From: Capsicum annuum
Lineage: Eukaryota; Streptophyta; Magnoliopsida; Solanales; Solanaceae
Length of the DNA: 64,000 nt
Assembly (NCBI RefSeq): GCF_002878395.1
Contig: NC_061118.1
Location: 92,426,678 to 92,490,677, forward strand
Reading direction: 5' to 3'
Part shown: in pieces, positions 33,027 through 46,019 of the stretch
How positions within the stretch are numbered: position 1 is the first letter of the stretch
Layout of the letters: each line of letters starts with the position of its first letter
The notes under the pieces: generated by a model
What the model was told of the DNA's origin: nothing
The model's input: only the letters and a program-made list of their open reading frames with translations
The model's database searches: none
Position numbers and translations under genes: made by a program

Positions 33027-35385
33027 ATGGAACCAAAGTCTTCAAAGAATAAGATTGGACCATTGAGGTGAAGGGACGAATCCTTCAAGCATAGTGTCTC
33101 AGTGGAGGAGTACCCTATTTCCTTGACTAGAGAAATTTTCCCACAGACTAGGGCTCAGAGACATACAACAGCTGAGACTATTATTAGAGCTACCTTGGGC
33201 ATTCAACTTGTGGCATAGTCACAGTGGGACAGATGGCCTACTATTACTCAACCTAGGGCTTAGCTATAGGCCACCATACTAGTACCTAGGCAAAAGATAA
33301 AGTCATCCAGGATATTACCTCCATACTTTCCCCAGTATGAGGAGAAAGAAAATGATGAGAATGAGGAGGTAGAGTCTGAGTCACTTCCAACAGTAGCCAT
33401 ATAGGACCTCTAGTCTGAGGAGGGGTCATACAATGAGTTTAAGGCAATAGTTCAAGAGCAGTCATCAGCAGTAACCTAATATGAGGAGGGTATAGACCAG
33501 ACTTCACATCAGGTGCTACCACCATACACAGAGCCACTATCTCAGACAGATCAGACTTTTGACCCATGCACATCTCGATCGAGCCTATTAATATGGTGAA
33601 CACAAGGTGGGGTGTTGAGGGACTCTAGGCTATTTATAAGCGTGATATATTTATAACTGGGATCGGCTGGCCCAAGAGAACTATTTATGAGTAACGATGG
33701 ATTAAGTTATCTGGGTTGGATGAAGAACTATTATTATAGGCTGTGTTTGATAGGTATCAGCTGGGGTGGATGACTAGACCCCTAGGTTCATACAACAGGA
33801 AGTGATGTGCGAGTTCTATACTTTCTATGCTGCTACATTATCGTGGACCACACCTAAATATGCTAGAGAGGTAAAGCAGCCTAAATTAGATCAGATGTTG
33901 CTGAGAGGTGTTATGGTTGATATTTTAATAGTGGCCATCCACCAAGTTCATTTCGGTCTTGAGTATATATCTTCAGTATCTACTGCAGAGTGTGATTACT
34001 GATTGAGGTTTGCATGGGACATATTATACAGGATGTAAAAAATAGGTAAAAGAGGGTAGAGATGGATCACCAATTATATTTTACCTCTTGGTGCAGATAA
34101 CCCTTGGATAGAAGGGCAGGGTATGATTAAGAAGGCAACATTGAATTTTGATGCAAAGTTCTGATGGATGGTAGTTCATAACAAATTATGTTTGACTATT
34201 GTGGATAACCTATTGACTTGGGATGGCTCTGTATTGATCAAGATCATGATGGCAGGATATGATATTAATTTTGCAGCTATTATTAGGCACGAGCTTTATG
34301 AGAAGGTCTGGTGATATGGCTACACTGCCTTTTCCTTGTCTTATCCAAATGCTATGTGATAAGGCAGTGTGCTAGAGGTTCTAGGTACTGATCTGAGAGT
34401 AGAGGCAATGAGAATGACCCAGAATAGTATGATCAATAATCCAGCAAACTCGGTCCTTGCAAAGAGGACCCATATGTCTTCGATAATGATCTTAACCCAG
34501 TTTGAGGGCCCATCAGTTCCTGCAGAGTCTACCAATAGATAGGGAGTAGATGTTGGTGTTATTATGGATTTTTAGATGAAGGAGTAGAGAGAGGCCTCTT
34601 AGATGAGCACACAGGGTGAGAGGACCCCAGTCATATTTACTTCAACTTCGACTTCCACTTTAGAGTTGGTTGGTACATCTATAGTGCCCCCTCACCCCCT
34701 ACTATAGCTGCTGCCATAGGTATGGTGTTTGTATCATGATAGTTTTTGTAGATATTAGTAGAGAGTCAAAGTGCTACCACGATATGACTAGAGAATGTTG
34801 AGGCCGATGTGGTATTATTGTATGGGCAGATCCGTTCTTGTGCCGGACGACACTTGATACGGTAGAGACTAGATTAAAGGAAGTATACAGGGATGAGATG
34901 TCTGAGTTTTAAGCTGAGGTGCATGCCTGTATAGATGCTTTTAAGGGCCGAGTGTCAGCCCAATTTAGTGATATTGAGGCACCCGATCTGGGTGAGATTA
35001 GGGAAGAGGTGGACACACTGTGGGTAAAGATAAACTTTTTACCAAGAGAATTCTGACCATCCCTCTAGTTATACGTCTATTTTTTCAGCTAACACCTCTA
35101 CATAGACCTAGATTCTTCGATGTATTTATGAAGGATAAGGAGATGGTCCCTGCAATTGGGACTAAAAAAGGTAGAGAGGTAGAGTTCCAGGTTACTGACA
35201 TACTATATGATCAGCCAGAATGGGCATTATGTTATTTGAGAGATACTGAATTTGCTGATAGGTCGAGGTGTGTAGAGATAGTTGCGGATGTATCCTCTAG
35301 TAGTGCACTGCCACCACACCATCTCCACTTGTTGAGATACCTCCACACGAGAATGATCATGATACAGATGCCTAGTCTATCCTAA
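33027..35385 (+). pseudogene. Accessory ORF resembling plant Transposase_32-type proteins
   Basis: Starts with ATG at 33027 (MEPKSSKNKIGPL). Recognisable parts: EEYPISLTREIFPQ (near 33100), a Glu/Ser-rich stretch (near 33350), EFYTFYAATLSWTTPKYA (near 33810), a core with NKLCLTIVDNLLTWDGSVLI and MAGYDINFAAIIRHELYEK (near 34180-34300), and a Ser/Thr-rich tail. Residues around 'TADN.LTWDRSVLIA..MAGY.I.FA' are, from memory, typical of the 'putative plant transposon protein' family found in Solanaceae Athila-like elements, where it replaces the env-like ORF. Its function is not established. Many stops, mainly at former Gln, Arg and Trp codons, break it. The frame from 35020 to 35385 is the longest remnant. 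Confidence 0.6.
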
Positions 35386-36921
35386 GTATGTCTTTATTCC
35401 CTTACTTTACATTGTTTACATGTACTGGGGATACTGTGCAATCTTTTAGTTTGGGGTAGGGTATACAATAGCCGCTATAATTTTTTATTTTCATACTTCT
35501 TTTCTTGCCGGCTGTGGTATGGTTATAGAACCAACATATCTAGGTTAGCTTTGTGTCGTATTGTGTTTTGTTTCATATTGTGTTATTTTTTGTGTAATCA
35601 GGAGACTTTTGAGTATGTAGTGTAGTTGACATGTTTTTGTTGATTTTTGAGAAAAATGAGACCCCTCCAAAAAAATTATTTTAGAACTCTGTGATATGTA
35701 TATATGTGTGACCATTGTGGATTTTGTTATGGCATTAGGATTACCCTTAGGGACATGATATCATTGCTAACAATTGCATGAACCTGATAGGTAGTAGCTT
35801 GTGATATGACCTTATGCCATGTGTGTGTGAGATACTACTTAGTTCTCTTTGTGTGTTGAATCCAAAAATTAACGTGTTAGTCTTGCCTGGGTTATAGAAT
35901 AGTCGGTTAGTAAAAAATCATAGGTTGTTTTTTATATTTGTCCACTTTTAGCCTAAATAACCTTTCATGTGTCAATAAGTATTCCTTGATCTTGATTTTT
36001 CAGCCTTATATCCTATTTTTCTTGTTACAGCTTTCACTTTCTCATTTTTTTTACAATGAACCTATGTTAGCACTTGTCCTCATTGGACATTGTGCACCTC
36101 AACTCAGGCAAATCGTCTAATTTAGGGTGGCTATTATAGAGGTACATAAGGTGAAGTGAGTATGAATATGGGTTAAATAAGAGAAATAATAGTAGGGTTG
36201 GGTAAGGTAGAAAAAGAAAAAGAAAAAATAAAAATGAAAAGAAAAGAAAGAAATTAGGAAAAAGAGAAAGTAAAAGAATAAAAGAAACCACACCCAACCC
36301 GAATGTGCAATAAAAGAATGAAAATGGGAGAAATAAGGGTGAAATAAAAAAGAAATTAGTTGATAAGTAGACCCCCAAAGTTTGTAGTACCAAGGAGTCT
36401 TAGTCACTAAAAATTCCTATATATATCATACCAGTACAAAAGCCTACATTACAAGTCGAATAAAGTACTATAGTGATCCTAATCTAACTGTCTGAAAGCT
36501 AAGGTAAAGAAAATGAGGGCAAGCCTATGGTATTTGATGTGCATTGGTGGAACTTCTTTTGTGAGTGCGAGTGTCTCTTGACCGTCCCTGTATTGACATG
36601 CACAATTTCATATTAGTGATTTGAACTTTTTTATTGTGAAGGAGCATGGGTCGTATTGCTAGTTGTTTACTTGTTTGAGTAGTGTAACTTGTACATATTC
36701 AATGTTGTTTGTTGCTAATGTAATGCCATATCTTGATTCCCTTGTATCATATTTTTGTACTTCGTGTATACACACGGTTGGTTTTGAAAGGTTGAAATAG
36801 GAGGGGGTAATGTTTTTGAGCTTAAAGTTGATGATTGACTGCCTTAGATAACTTAGGTTTCTCCTAATTAAGCATCGTTGTTTTGTTTTGTTGTGCTATG
36901 TTGCCTGAGGACATGAAAACA
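35386..36921 (+). other. Athila-B 3' untranslated region
   Basis: Non-coding. Contains a purine-rich tract at about 36205-36290 (runs of A and G) that gives spurious Phe-rich open frames on the minus strand (36067-36407). No other gene seen. Confidence 0.6.
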
Positions 36922-36938
36922 TTCTAAGTTGAGGGTGT
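36922..36938 (+). other. Polypurine tract of Athila-B
   Basis: TTCTAAGTTGAGGGTGT immediately precedes the 3' LTR start TGATATCC. The form 'TAAGTTTGGGGGTG' is usual in Athila-like elements; here it is slightly degenerate. Confidence 0.6.
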
Positions 36939-38367
36939 TGATATCCTCTGGTTTCATAGCACTTTCGAAGATTAAAACGACGGAAATATGCAAGTTACTT
37001 AGGTCTTTTTGTTAGATATGATGTGTTTTGTATTATGTTTTGCAGGAAATAAAGTTTGGAACTATTCTAGAGAAAAAGACTGAAAGTTGAAGTTTTGGTC
37101 CACTAGAGTGGGTATCTATGGCCTGTATGTACTACCTATTGGGTGTTGGTGCCAGAAAGAGAAGTCCAGAGGCTCAAAAGCTGAGAAAATAAGACCCTGC
37201 TACTTACGGAGGGCACCTATACCCTGTAGGTGCCACCTATGATCCATAAGTGATAGAGTAGGTATCAGAGGTGCAAAATATAGAGAGTTTTCGGGAGCTT
37301 TTGGAGGAAGGGCATCTAAATGGGACCACCTATGGTCCATAGGTGCGGTCCGTAGATGGCCCAGTAAGTGGCCACCGACCTTGATTTTCCTCTTTTGTTT
37401 GGGAATGGTTTCCTAGGGTTTCCTTGAAGTCTATATATACCCTATTGATATTTTTTGTTAGTTTTTGCACTCTAAATACTCACAAACATATATTTGATTC
37501 TAAGATCCAATTTTGATCTTGGGATTACTTTGTTCTTGATTTTTGTTGATAATTCAGTTAAAGACATTAGGTTTTATTCGTTGATTATTGTGATATTATT
37601 TGAATTCTTTCAATTATGAATTCCTTTGATTATTTCACAATAATGAACGGCTAATTCCCTTAGCTAGGGTTGAAGGAACCCTAGTTGAATAACAAAGTAG
37701 AGAAAATGTTCAATCTTTTTAGATTATTGTTGTTGCATGCATTGTGGTTTTCTTTGATATTATTGATTTCTTAACGATTGCAAACTTTAGGATCCAACCT
37801 GTATTCACTACGAACTCGAGAGGGAGGTAGATATTGGGAAAAGAAGATTACAACAGTGATTTGGGGTTAATTTCTGAAATAAGCTTACCTGTATTATCTA
37901 TTTAAGATGATTAACTTATATCTAATCAACTTGAGACTGAGAGGAGATATTTGAAACTGGGTTCTAAGGTAAGGATTAGTAAAGTGATGCTCTGAGATAG
38001 AGAGAGATGAGTGAAATTCACCAAATGGTGTCAAGAGGCGGTTAGTGATACCTAACTTACTAGATTCTACATATGCAACAGTTTGATAGTTAGATTTGAG
38101 AACGAGAAGCCTACCGAGTTTGAAGTCAAGGGAACATAAGACTAGTGTTCACTTCTGATTGATTACAACCAAAGTTGAGTTTGTTTACTTGTTCGCGTTT
38201 ACTACTACAAACCCCCCTTCCATTTACTTTCAGTAATTCCTGTTGATTCTAACAAATGAGTTAATTCCATGTATTCTCTTGGGATTCAACCCTAACATGA
38301 TTTGGGTTACTATTTTTTTCTTTGACCGCATTACCCTTTTTTGGAGGCATAGCTTTGGGAGACATCA
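36939..38367 (+). mobile_element. 3' LTR of Athila-B
   Basis: 1429 bp, TGATATCC to GACATCA. It is homologous throughout to 10738-12170, with TATA box CTATATATAC at 37431-37440 and an inverted-repeat cluster just upstream. Many substitutions and small indels between the two copies point to an old insertion. Confidence 0.86.
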
Positions 38368-38876
38368 CACCCTCTTAGTGCCTCTATGAGAAGCTCGAAG
38401 AATAGACTCAGTGATCTTCGTATGATCCACTACACTCTAAAAAGATGCTCTCTACATTACCATTTGAGGAGTATCTAGCTGAAGTAAACATCCAACCCCA
38501 TCATGAACTTTTAAATCTTCTGAAATTGGTGGCATTATTGGCATAAAAATATCTAGACAAGGCATGAAAGCGTTCCTCATACTCCGTAATAGTCATGGAG
38601 CGCTGCTCCATGTGATCAAACTCATCTATCATCTAATCTCTCATACTAAAAGGTGCAACCCTATCCAAAAAGGCCTCAACAAACTGATCACAAGTCATCT
38701 CTAGCAAACCAAGATGTCTGCAATTGACAAGTGACCTCTACCAATCCTTGGCTATATCTCTCAACTAATAGTTAGTGTAATCAACCCCATGTAACTCAAT
38801 TAATCTAAGATTATGTAACTTCCTACAATCAATCAAGAACTCATAGGCATCATTTCCCACATCACCACTGAACCTA
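38368..38876 (-). pseudogene. gag: gag fragment of element H
   Basis: Read on the minus strand from 38876: DAYEFLIDCRKLHNLRLIEL, then stops, DQFVEAFLDRVAPFSM, HMEQRSMTITEYEERFHALS, then RASHRGTKRV at the junction with Athila-B. This is the Retrotrans_gag core of chromovirus-type Gypsy elements. It continues into the gag end/protease/RT at 9053-10737 on the other side of Athila-B, in the correct order. It is cut on its N-terminal side by the outer Del-type LTR at 38877. In-frame stops sit where Gln or Trp codons are expected. Confidence 0.82.
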
Positions 38877-40148
38877 TGTCACAACCTGATTCCTCAAGTC
38901 ATGATGGCGCCTAACATAACCCACCAGTAGGCAAGCCAACCTATAGTATGGAATGGCTAGTAACGAACTACTCAATAATATAAGGAAAAGAATGCAGAAT
39001 ATATGAATTAAAGATCAAAACATAGAAGAATCCCAAAACCCGATGGTATCAGTACAAGAGCTTCTAATATCATAAAAGTACAAAAGTGATATATCAAGAA
39101 TTATACAATGATACAACTTGTCTCCGAATACAACTTAGATACTAGTCTAATACATAAGAGAGATATAAGTAATACTCTGAATCTCAGGAGATCACTCTAA
39201 GTCTTCGAACCAGGGCTGCTCCCTATGATTCACACATCAACGGCGATAACCTGTACTATGATTTGCAGGCTGCAGAAGTGTAGTATGAGTTCCAAATGAA
39301 TGGTACTCAGTAGGCAACTACAAACTAAGCTCCAAAGATAAAGTAGATGTATACATCATATAAACAAAATGGTAACTACACCCAAAAGTCCATAAATCAT
39401 ATAATAAGTCAATGAGAATAATAAGGGAATACTATCATATTATATCCAAGTGTCTAACATAATAAGACTAAGGAAGTATCATGGTAAACTATCCTATTCC
39501 ATCTACATTCAATAGACATCAATGTTATACCATATATCCCAGGACAATATGCGAACAAAGAGCGAAAGAAAGATATATAGTAATATACAAGGCAAAGTAA
39601 TGACTATACAAAATGAACAACAAGGAAGGGATATACGGTAGTACCATAGCTTCATATAGCTAGATATATATATGGGTATAAATAAATATAAATACGAGGT
39701 CATATCAACTAATAACCTATATCGATATATTCTAATTTAAGACCTCATTATAACACTTATCGATATTTAAATACTATTATACTCGGGGATTCTAATCCAT
39801 ATGGCTAGACATAAAATAATTGTGCATAGTAATGTAATCATTAGATAAGAGTGGCTGAAGACATACCTAAAATCTCAATACCAGATCAATGACCAATCTG
39901 TCGTAAGATATCCATAATAATAATCATAACCATGATAACAATAATATCAATAACTGCGTGAATAACTGGCTACACCAGACAATCAAATACGTAGCCGATC
40001 CTATGCGTACCCCCACCTCCCCACACTCAGAAGGGTCAATCAACATACAATAACATAAGGTATATTCTTCACCCATATCTATGCAACCGTCCTATACCGG
40101 CTGATAGATATAGGTGCATACTGGTGATAGGAGATGTGCATGCAGAAA

Positions 40149-42551
40149 TATAACACCCTGAGTCTGTACCCCAGATGCCACACAGTGCTTACGACCCCGA
40201 AAGACCACAAACTAACCCATGATTGGTACCTACTATGAGAACTGAACAATAATACTGAAATAATGTGGAAAATAAGTTGAAATGCCATAAGGTTCATAAC
40301 TAAAATCAAATAGTGGTAAATAAATACTGAAAGCTGAGCATCTGTATGAGATAATCTAGTCTGAAAAGCCTCTAACTATATGAGCATGGAGTTGATGGAA
40401 TAAGTCTCCAACTAACTCTGACTACTAAAAAAATAAACTGAAATACTAAAAAGATGACTATGTCCTCAAACTATGAGGACTCACCATTAAATCTACTACT
40501 GATAATATGGGTTGCTAAGTACGGTTAGGTGCCCATGCGTCTAAACCTATGATATAAGACATCATAGCTCAAAAGAAAGGTATACGTCAGTACTTTGAAT
40601 ATACTGGTATACTAAGTGAGGTAAGGCTGAATTCATGGGTTCATATGTATGAAAAATACTGGCTGAGTAACATGAATATAACTGAATGAGAGTACATGTA
40701 TATATAAAATTGTTATAAATACTGATTATGTAAAACTATGCACATAACTACGTATATTGTAACTGAGATCATATTAACACTGGGTACTGAGTTTTGATAA
40801 TTTAAAGACTGCTATCTAAGTTCACTGATATCTGTATTACTGTTAGCTATGTGATTGTTTCTGATAGTCCTGATGCTATAGAACTGAACTGAGTTCTATA
40901 CTGAGTTGGGTGACTGTTTCTGACAGTCCTGGTGCTGTAGGACTGAATTGAGTTCTATATTGAGACTGAAATTGAAAATATGGGAGGTAATCATCTAACC
41001 GACATGCCCCTCTCTAAACTGATTGGGGTCCAACCTGTAACCCCAATTAGAAAGGTGTCAGTACCGTGCCATTGGTAAAGACAAGTTACTAAGTTGCCCT
41101 CATCTGACAGGTGATCTGAATAAGAATGGTGATACCCTCAACTGAAAGCTAAGACACCTCATCAGCCCTTAACTGGCAAGTTTATGTCTCAACCTACGCT
41201 GGCTACGTAGTTCTAGATCGCAAGGACTGCTTCCTTAGCGCTGAATCCTAATCCTAACTGAATAGACATTAAACTAATTTCTAAACCGTACTAGGTTGGA
41301 CTGAACTATTACAGATCGTGCTAAAGAATTGAGATGGACTGAGTTCACTGAGCTCTGTTAACTGACTGAATACACTGAGTTTTGTAACTGACTGAGTATT
41401 ACTGCATGTGAAATTGCTGAAACTATTCTATAGCTACTAAAATTCTAAGTAAATAGCTAGATTGTCGGGTATTAGATACCCCCAGGACTCGATAGCATAA
41501 AAAGTAGAGCATAGCGTGATCTTGAAAAGAATAACAAGGTCCACTTATTCATAATTCATTCATAGAGACATTTGATCAAACACTTGTAAGGCATAAACTT
41601 GTACATATGCTAGCATGTCATGATTTCACTATTTAATTCACATGGACATTCCATTAAACACGTAGGGAGCACAACATAATGCATGTAATCATGGACAACA
41701 TGGAAACATTGTAACTACAACATCCAAACTTGATAATTCAAGGATTAAAAGATTGGAATTATACAATTCAATATACATGCTATTTTAATTTCATAATATC
41801 CACAATTAATCATGAGTTGAAACTCAATTAATGTCATGAACATGAATACAATGTAATTTCAAACATGTAAATAATGAATCAATAATCTTGTAGTTTAAAA
41901 AATAGATTCTTGGACTCTATAGGTGAAAGGAACCCATAGATAACACCTAACATACCTTGATTGTAAATTTTGTGGAGATTGGGGGGAGTTCTTGAGGCTT
42001 GATTCTTGAACTTGATGAAGCTAGGGCTTGTTCTTCAGAGGATTTTGTGAAAAGGATGAGCAATTATGAATTTTTAGGGCTTTAACCTTGTGTTATAGAG
42101 ATATTAGGTAAAGGGAAAATAACCCATTTTCCATTAAAAATACGGAACAAAACTACAGAATTTACCCAGACCAGACTGGCCAGGGCACCGCGAGCTCTGG
42201 AGTGTTGCTCTGGGTAGGGTGTCATGGTCTGTATTGCGAGCTCCCCCACGTACCAAACTGGGTAGGGCACGTAGGTTAATTTCCCTGAGCCACTATTTTA
42301 GAGTTTCAAACACGCTCTTACACTTGTCCAAAAATTCCCAAACTCACCCGAGATGTACTATAGACTTTCCCGATCATGAATCAACTTTAAAACTAACTTT
42401 TTAAGGTCAGGAAGGTCGAACATAAATTCCTCAAAGTTGAGGTCTTTAGAAATGACTAAGTCCTAACACTTAGATAAAAATTTCTAAGTCTAGGACCTCT
42501 TTTGGCATGCTTTAAAGGACTCAAACAATTAGGATTCTGCGGGTTCTTACA
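40149..42551 (-). mobile_element. 3' LTR of Del-1
   Basis: 2403 bp, on the plus strand TATAACACCC to GGTTCTTACA (the TG edge has become TA). Homologous throughout to 47657-50072. Holds an inverted-repeat-rich segment at about 42169-42280 and a TATA-like CTATAACAC (minus) near 42095. Confidence 0.88.
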
Positions 42552-42565
42552 ATATCTCCCCCTTG
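42552..42565 (-). other. Polypurine tract of Del-1
   Basis: The minus strand reads CAAGGGGGAGATAT directly before the LTR start TGTAAGAACC. Confidence 0.82.
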
Positions 42566-42851
42566 AGAATATTCATCCTCGAATGAGACTGATTGAGCTA
42601 ACAATAGTGATAGGCTTAATTTATACACTGAACATGCACAACTGAAACATAATTATATGATTGAAACTACTGATATACTGAGTATTCATATTGAACATGC
42701 ATAACTAAAGCATGACTAGGTTCTGAAGACATGACACATGACTGAGCTATTTCATGATGGTAAGAATGATATAAGAATGCTATGTAACTAAACCAGTACA
42801 GATTTATAAAGGAAATCTGAGCGTGGAACTGAGTAAATTTAAGGAAAACTA

Positions 42852-44350
42852 TTACCTTGAGCTGAGTCTGAGTTTGTGGAGAAGAGTTGAGGATACTTGG
42901 TCCACATATCTTCTTATGCTACCTAGGTATCTCCCTCAATGGACTGATTTTGTCAAAGAACTTTGACTAGAGGAACCTCTTTGTTCCTCATTATGTGAAC
43001 CTGAAAATAAGGAATTTCGACTAAAACTTCCTCATAAGAGAGATTGTTCTGAAATCTATACCCTCTACAGGGACTACAACTGTTGGGTCACCTATGCACT
43101 TCTTTAGCAAGGAGACATGAAATACTAGATGCACTATATCTAGATCTGAAGGCAACTCAAGCTCGTAAGATATCTTTCTGAAATAGTTGGGAATTAGGTT
43201 AGGACCGATATATTGGGGACTGAGTTTTCCCTTCTTGCCAAATATCTTCACTCCCTTCATAGGAGAGATTCTCAAATACACAATCACTAATCTTAAACTC
43301 GAGATCTTTTATTCGCACATCTGTATATGATTTCTATCGGCTCTGAGCTGGCTTAAGCCTTTCCCTGATCAACTGAACTTTTTCTAAGGTATCAAATACC
43401 AAGTCAGGCACCACTACTATGGGTTTATCTACTTTAAACCAACCAATGGGAGATCTACATCTCCTCCCATAAAGTGCCTCAAACAAAGCCATCTGAATGT
43501 TGGAATGATAAATGTTATTATATGTGAACTCAATCAAGGGAAAGTGGTCATCCCAACTACCCTTAAAGTTAATGGTACATGATCTTAGCATATCTTCTAA
43601 AGTCTGAATTATCCTTTTTACTTGACAATCTGTCTGAGGATGGAAGGTTGTACTGAGGTGAACTTGGGTACCAAAACCCTTTTGGGATGGTTTCTAAAAA
43701 TAAGAGGTGAATTATGTACCTCTGTCTGAAACGATGAACAACAAAACTCCCTGCAATCTGACCAACTCTCTAACATAGAGCTTGACTCAATCCTTGGCAG
43801 AATAAGAGGTGTGAACTGGTAAGAAGTGAGCTGATTTGGTCATCCTATCCATAATTACCTAAATCAAATCATGCTGGCGGTGAGTATGGGGCAAGACCAT
43901 CACAAAATCCATGTTCACTTTCTTCCACTTCCAAGTGGGAATACTGAACTCCTGCATAGATTTGCTGGGCTTCTGATGCTCAATCTTAACCTACTGATAT
44001 GTCGAGCAATTAGCTATAAACTTTGAATTGTCTCTCTTCATCCCACTTCATTAATAGATTTCTCGCAAGTTGCAGTACATCTTGGTGGACCCTGGGTGAA
44101 TCGAGTAGCGCGCACCATGCGCTTCTGCATAAATCTTCTGTCTCACGCCATCTACACATGGGATACAAAGTATGCCTTGACAACACAACACACCATCTCC
44201 CCCTTGGGAGAAAACCTTAACCTTTTGATCTCTGACTAACTCTTTCAGCTTAACTAAACTGGGATCTCTGTACTGCTTTTCTTTTACTTCAGAAACTAGA
44301 GATGATTCTAAATTATTCTGCACCCATACGCTACCCTCTATTAGATCGAC
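42852..44350 (-). pseudogene. int: Integrase and chromodomain of Del-1
   Basis: N-terminal zinc-binding part near 44100-44320 (AHGARYSIHPGSTKMYCNLR), then a core broken by stops (43600-43960). The core end survives as FKGSWDDHFPLIEFTYNN, ALYGRRCRSPIGWF and LEKVQLIRERLKPAQSR (43334-43591). The C-terminal part (43021-43287) has FGKKGKLSPQYIGPNL and VFHVSLLKKC. The chromodomain follows, reading RNKEVPLVKVL then stops at the positions of expected Trp and Glu, and ends DMWTKYPQLF near 42860. The domain would insert cDNA and, through the chromodomain, bias it to heterochromatin. This copy is dead. Confidence 0.86.
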
Positions 44351-44365
44351 TAAGTGGACACCTAG

Positions 44366-45835
44366 TCAAGAAAGTTGATGAACTTCCTGAACTACCATTT
44401 TCTTACCATCCTCAACATAAGCCACACTACCCATGGACAATCTACTGAGAGCATCATCCACTACACTATCCTTGCCCAGATGATACAGAACGCTCATGTC
44501 ATAATCTTTTAACAACTCCAACCACCTCCTCTTTTGTAGGTTCATATCTTTTTGAGAAAACACATACTATAGGCTTTTATGGTATGTGAACATATCAACA
44601 TGTACTCCGTACAAGTAATGCCTCTAAATCTTTAAGGAAAATACTACAACTGCTAATTCATGGGGCTTAAGATTTCTAGAGGCATAGGCTATGACCTTAC
44701 CTCTCTACATCAAAACACACCCCAAACCAACTCTAGAAGCATTACAATATACCGCAAACCCATCTGAACCATCTGGTAAATTCAAAACGGGGTTGTAGTA
44801 AGTCGATTCTTCAACTCCTAAAAACTCTTCTCACAAGAATCTAACCACTGGAACTTGACTTTCGTCTGAGTCAATCTGGACATAGGGGACGTAATAGATG
44901 AAAATCCTTCAATAAAAATATTGGTAATAGTCAGCCAAACCCAAGAAAATCCTAATATCTAATAGAGAGATAGGCCTGGGCCAGTTTCTTACTACTTCAG
45001 TCTTTTGAGGGTCAACTCTAATGTCATCACCGAAAACTATATGACCAAGAAAAGCTGCTGACCTTAGCCAAAATTTGTACTAACACAATTTGGCGAACAA
45101 CTAATGGGCTCTGAGAGTTTGTAATACTATTCTGAGATGGTCTGTATGATCATGTTCACTGTAGGAGTAGACAAGAATTTCATCAATAAAAACTATGACA
45201 AACATGTCCAAGTACTACTTGAATACATGGTTCATCAAGTCCATGAAAGCTACTGGGGAATTAGTAAGACCAAATGACATGAGTAGGAATTTAAAGTGAC
45301 TATACCAAGTTTTGAAAGCTATTTTTGAAATGTCATATTCTCGAACTTTGAGCTGATGATAGCCTGATCTGAGGTCTATCTTAGAAAAGTAACTAGCACC
45401 CTAAAGTTGGTAAAATAAGTCATCGATTCAGGGAAGTGGGTATTTGTTCTTGACCGTGACTTTGTTCAACTGACGGTAGTCAATACACAATCTGAGAGAA
45501 CCATCTTTCTTACGCACGAATACAACTGGTGTACCCTAAGGGGATATGATAGGTTTGAGGAATCCCTTATATAGGAGATCCCTCAACTATTCTTTTAACT
45601 CTTTGAGTTCTGTTGGAGCCATTCTATATGGAAAAATAGAGATAGGTTGAGTATCAGGGAGAAGGTCTATTCCAAAGTCAATTTCCCTCTCGGGGGAAAC
45701 TCTGGGAAGGTCTTTGGGAAACACGTTTGGAAATTCACATGCTACTGGAACTGACTTATGACTAGGAATCTTGAAACTATAATCCTTAACTCGAATAAGA
45801 TGGTAAAAACACCCCTTGGATATTATTTTCCTCAC
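44366..45835 (-). pseudogene. pol: Reverse transcriptase and RNase H of Del-1
   Basis: The RT linker and start are at 45587-45835 (FPKDLPRVSPEREIDFGIDL, ISIFPYRMAPTELKE). The fingers and palm follow with stops. The active-site box reads [10 protein letters not shown] near 45180, so the second Asp of the usual FIDD is Glu. RNase H near 44700-44760 shows [12 protein letters not shown], where the first catalytic Asp is Asn. Nine residues that usually sit between PHE and LA are missing near 44660. The RNase H tail KRRWLELLKDYDMSVLYHLG and DALSRLSMGS is at 44366-44563. Both active sites are therefore altered besides the stops. Confidence 0.86.
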
Positions 45836-46019
45836 CCTTAGGAAGGAAATAAGTTGACCCCTAAGTGCTGAGGTACTACCCCTCTATTCAAGGACAGGTT
45901 CATTCAAAAATTGAAAATAGACAATTTTGTTTCTGTATTCAATTGAAGCATAGCATGAATGAAGCAATCTATGTCGAGAATGAGATCAAAATCTGTCATC
46001 TCTAATTCTACTTAGTCTG

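Larger units (their letters stand above)
10738..38367 (+). mobile_element. Athila-like non-autonomous element with guests ('Athila-B')
   Basis: Two related LTRs in plus orientation (10738-12170 and 36939-38367) bracket a primer site, a degenerate gag, an accessory ORF and a polypurine tract. Removing the solo LTR (12891-14825) and Ogre-B (16239-32017) leaves about 9.9 kb. No protease, RT, RNase H or integrase is visible anywhere in that remainder, so the element would have depended on a relative. The flanks are TACTC (10733-10737) and CACCC (38368-38372), which differ by two T/C changes. This is compatible with an old 5-bp duplication but not proof. Both flanks are parts of element H gag-pol on the minus strand, which supports one insertion into H. 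Confidence 0.8.

Noticed and set aside
35020..35385. Independent 121-codon gene
   Set aside because: It lies in line with the decayed accessory ORF and is better explained as its remnant tail.
36067..36407. Two Phe/Leu-rich minus-strand open frames that look like membrane proteins
   Set aside because: They are read from the complement of a purine-rich low-complexity tract in the Athila-B 3' untranslated region, in two overlapping frames, with no start context or homologous domain.
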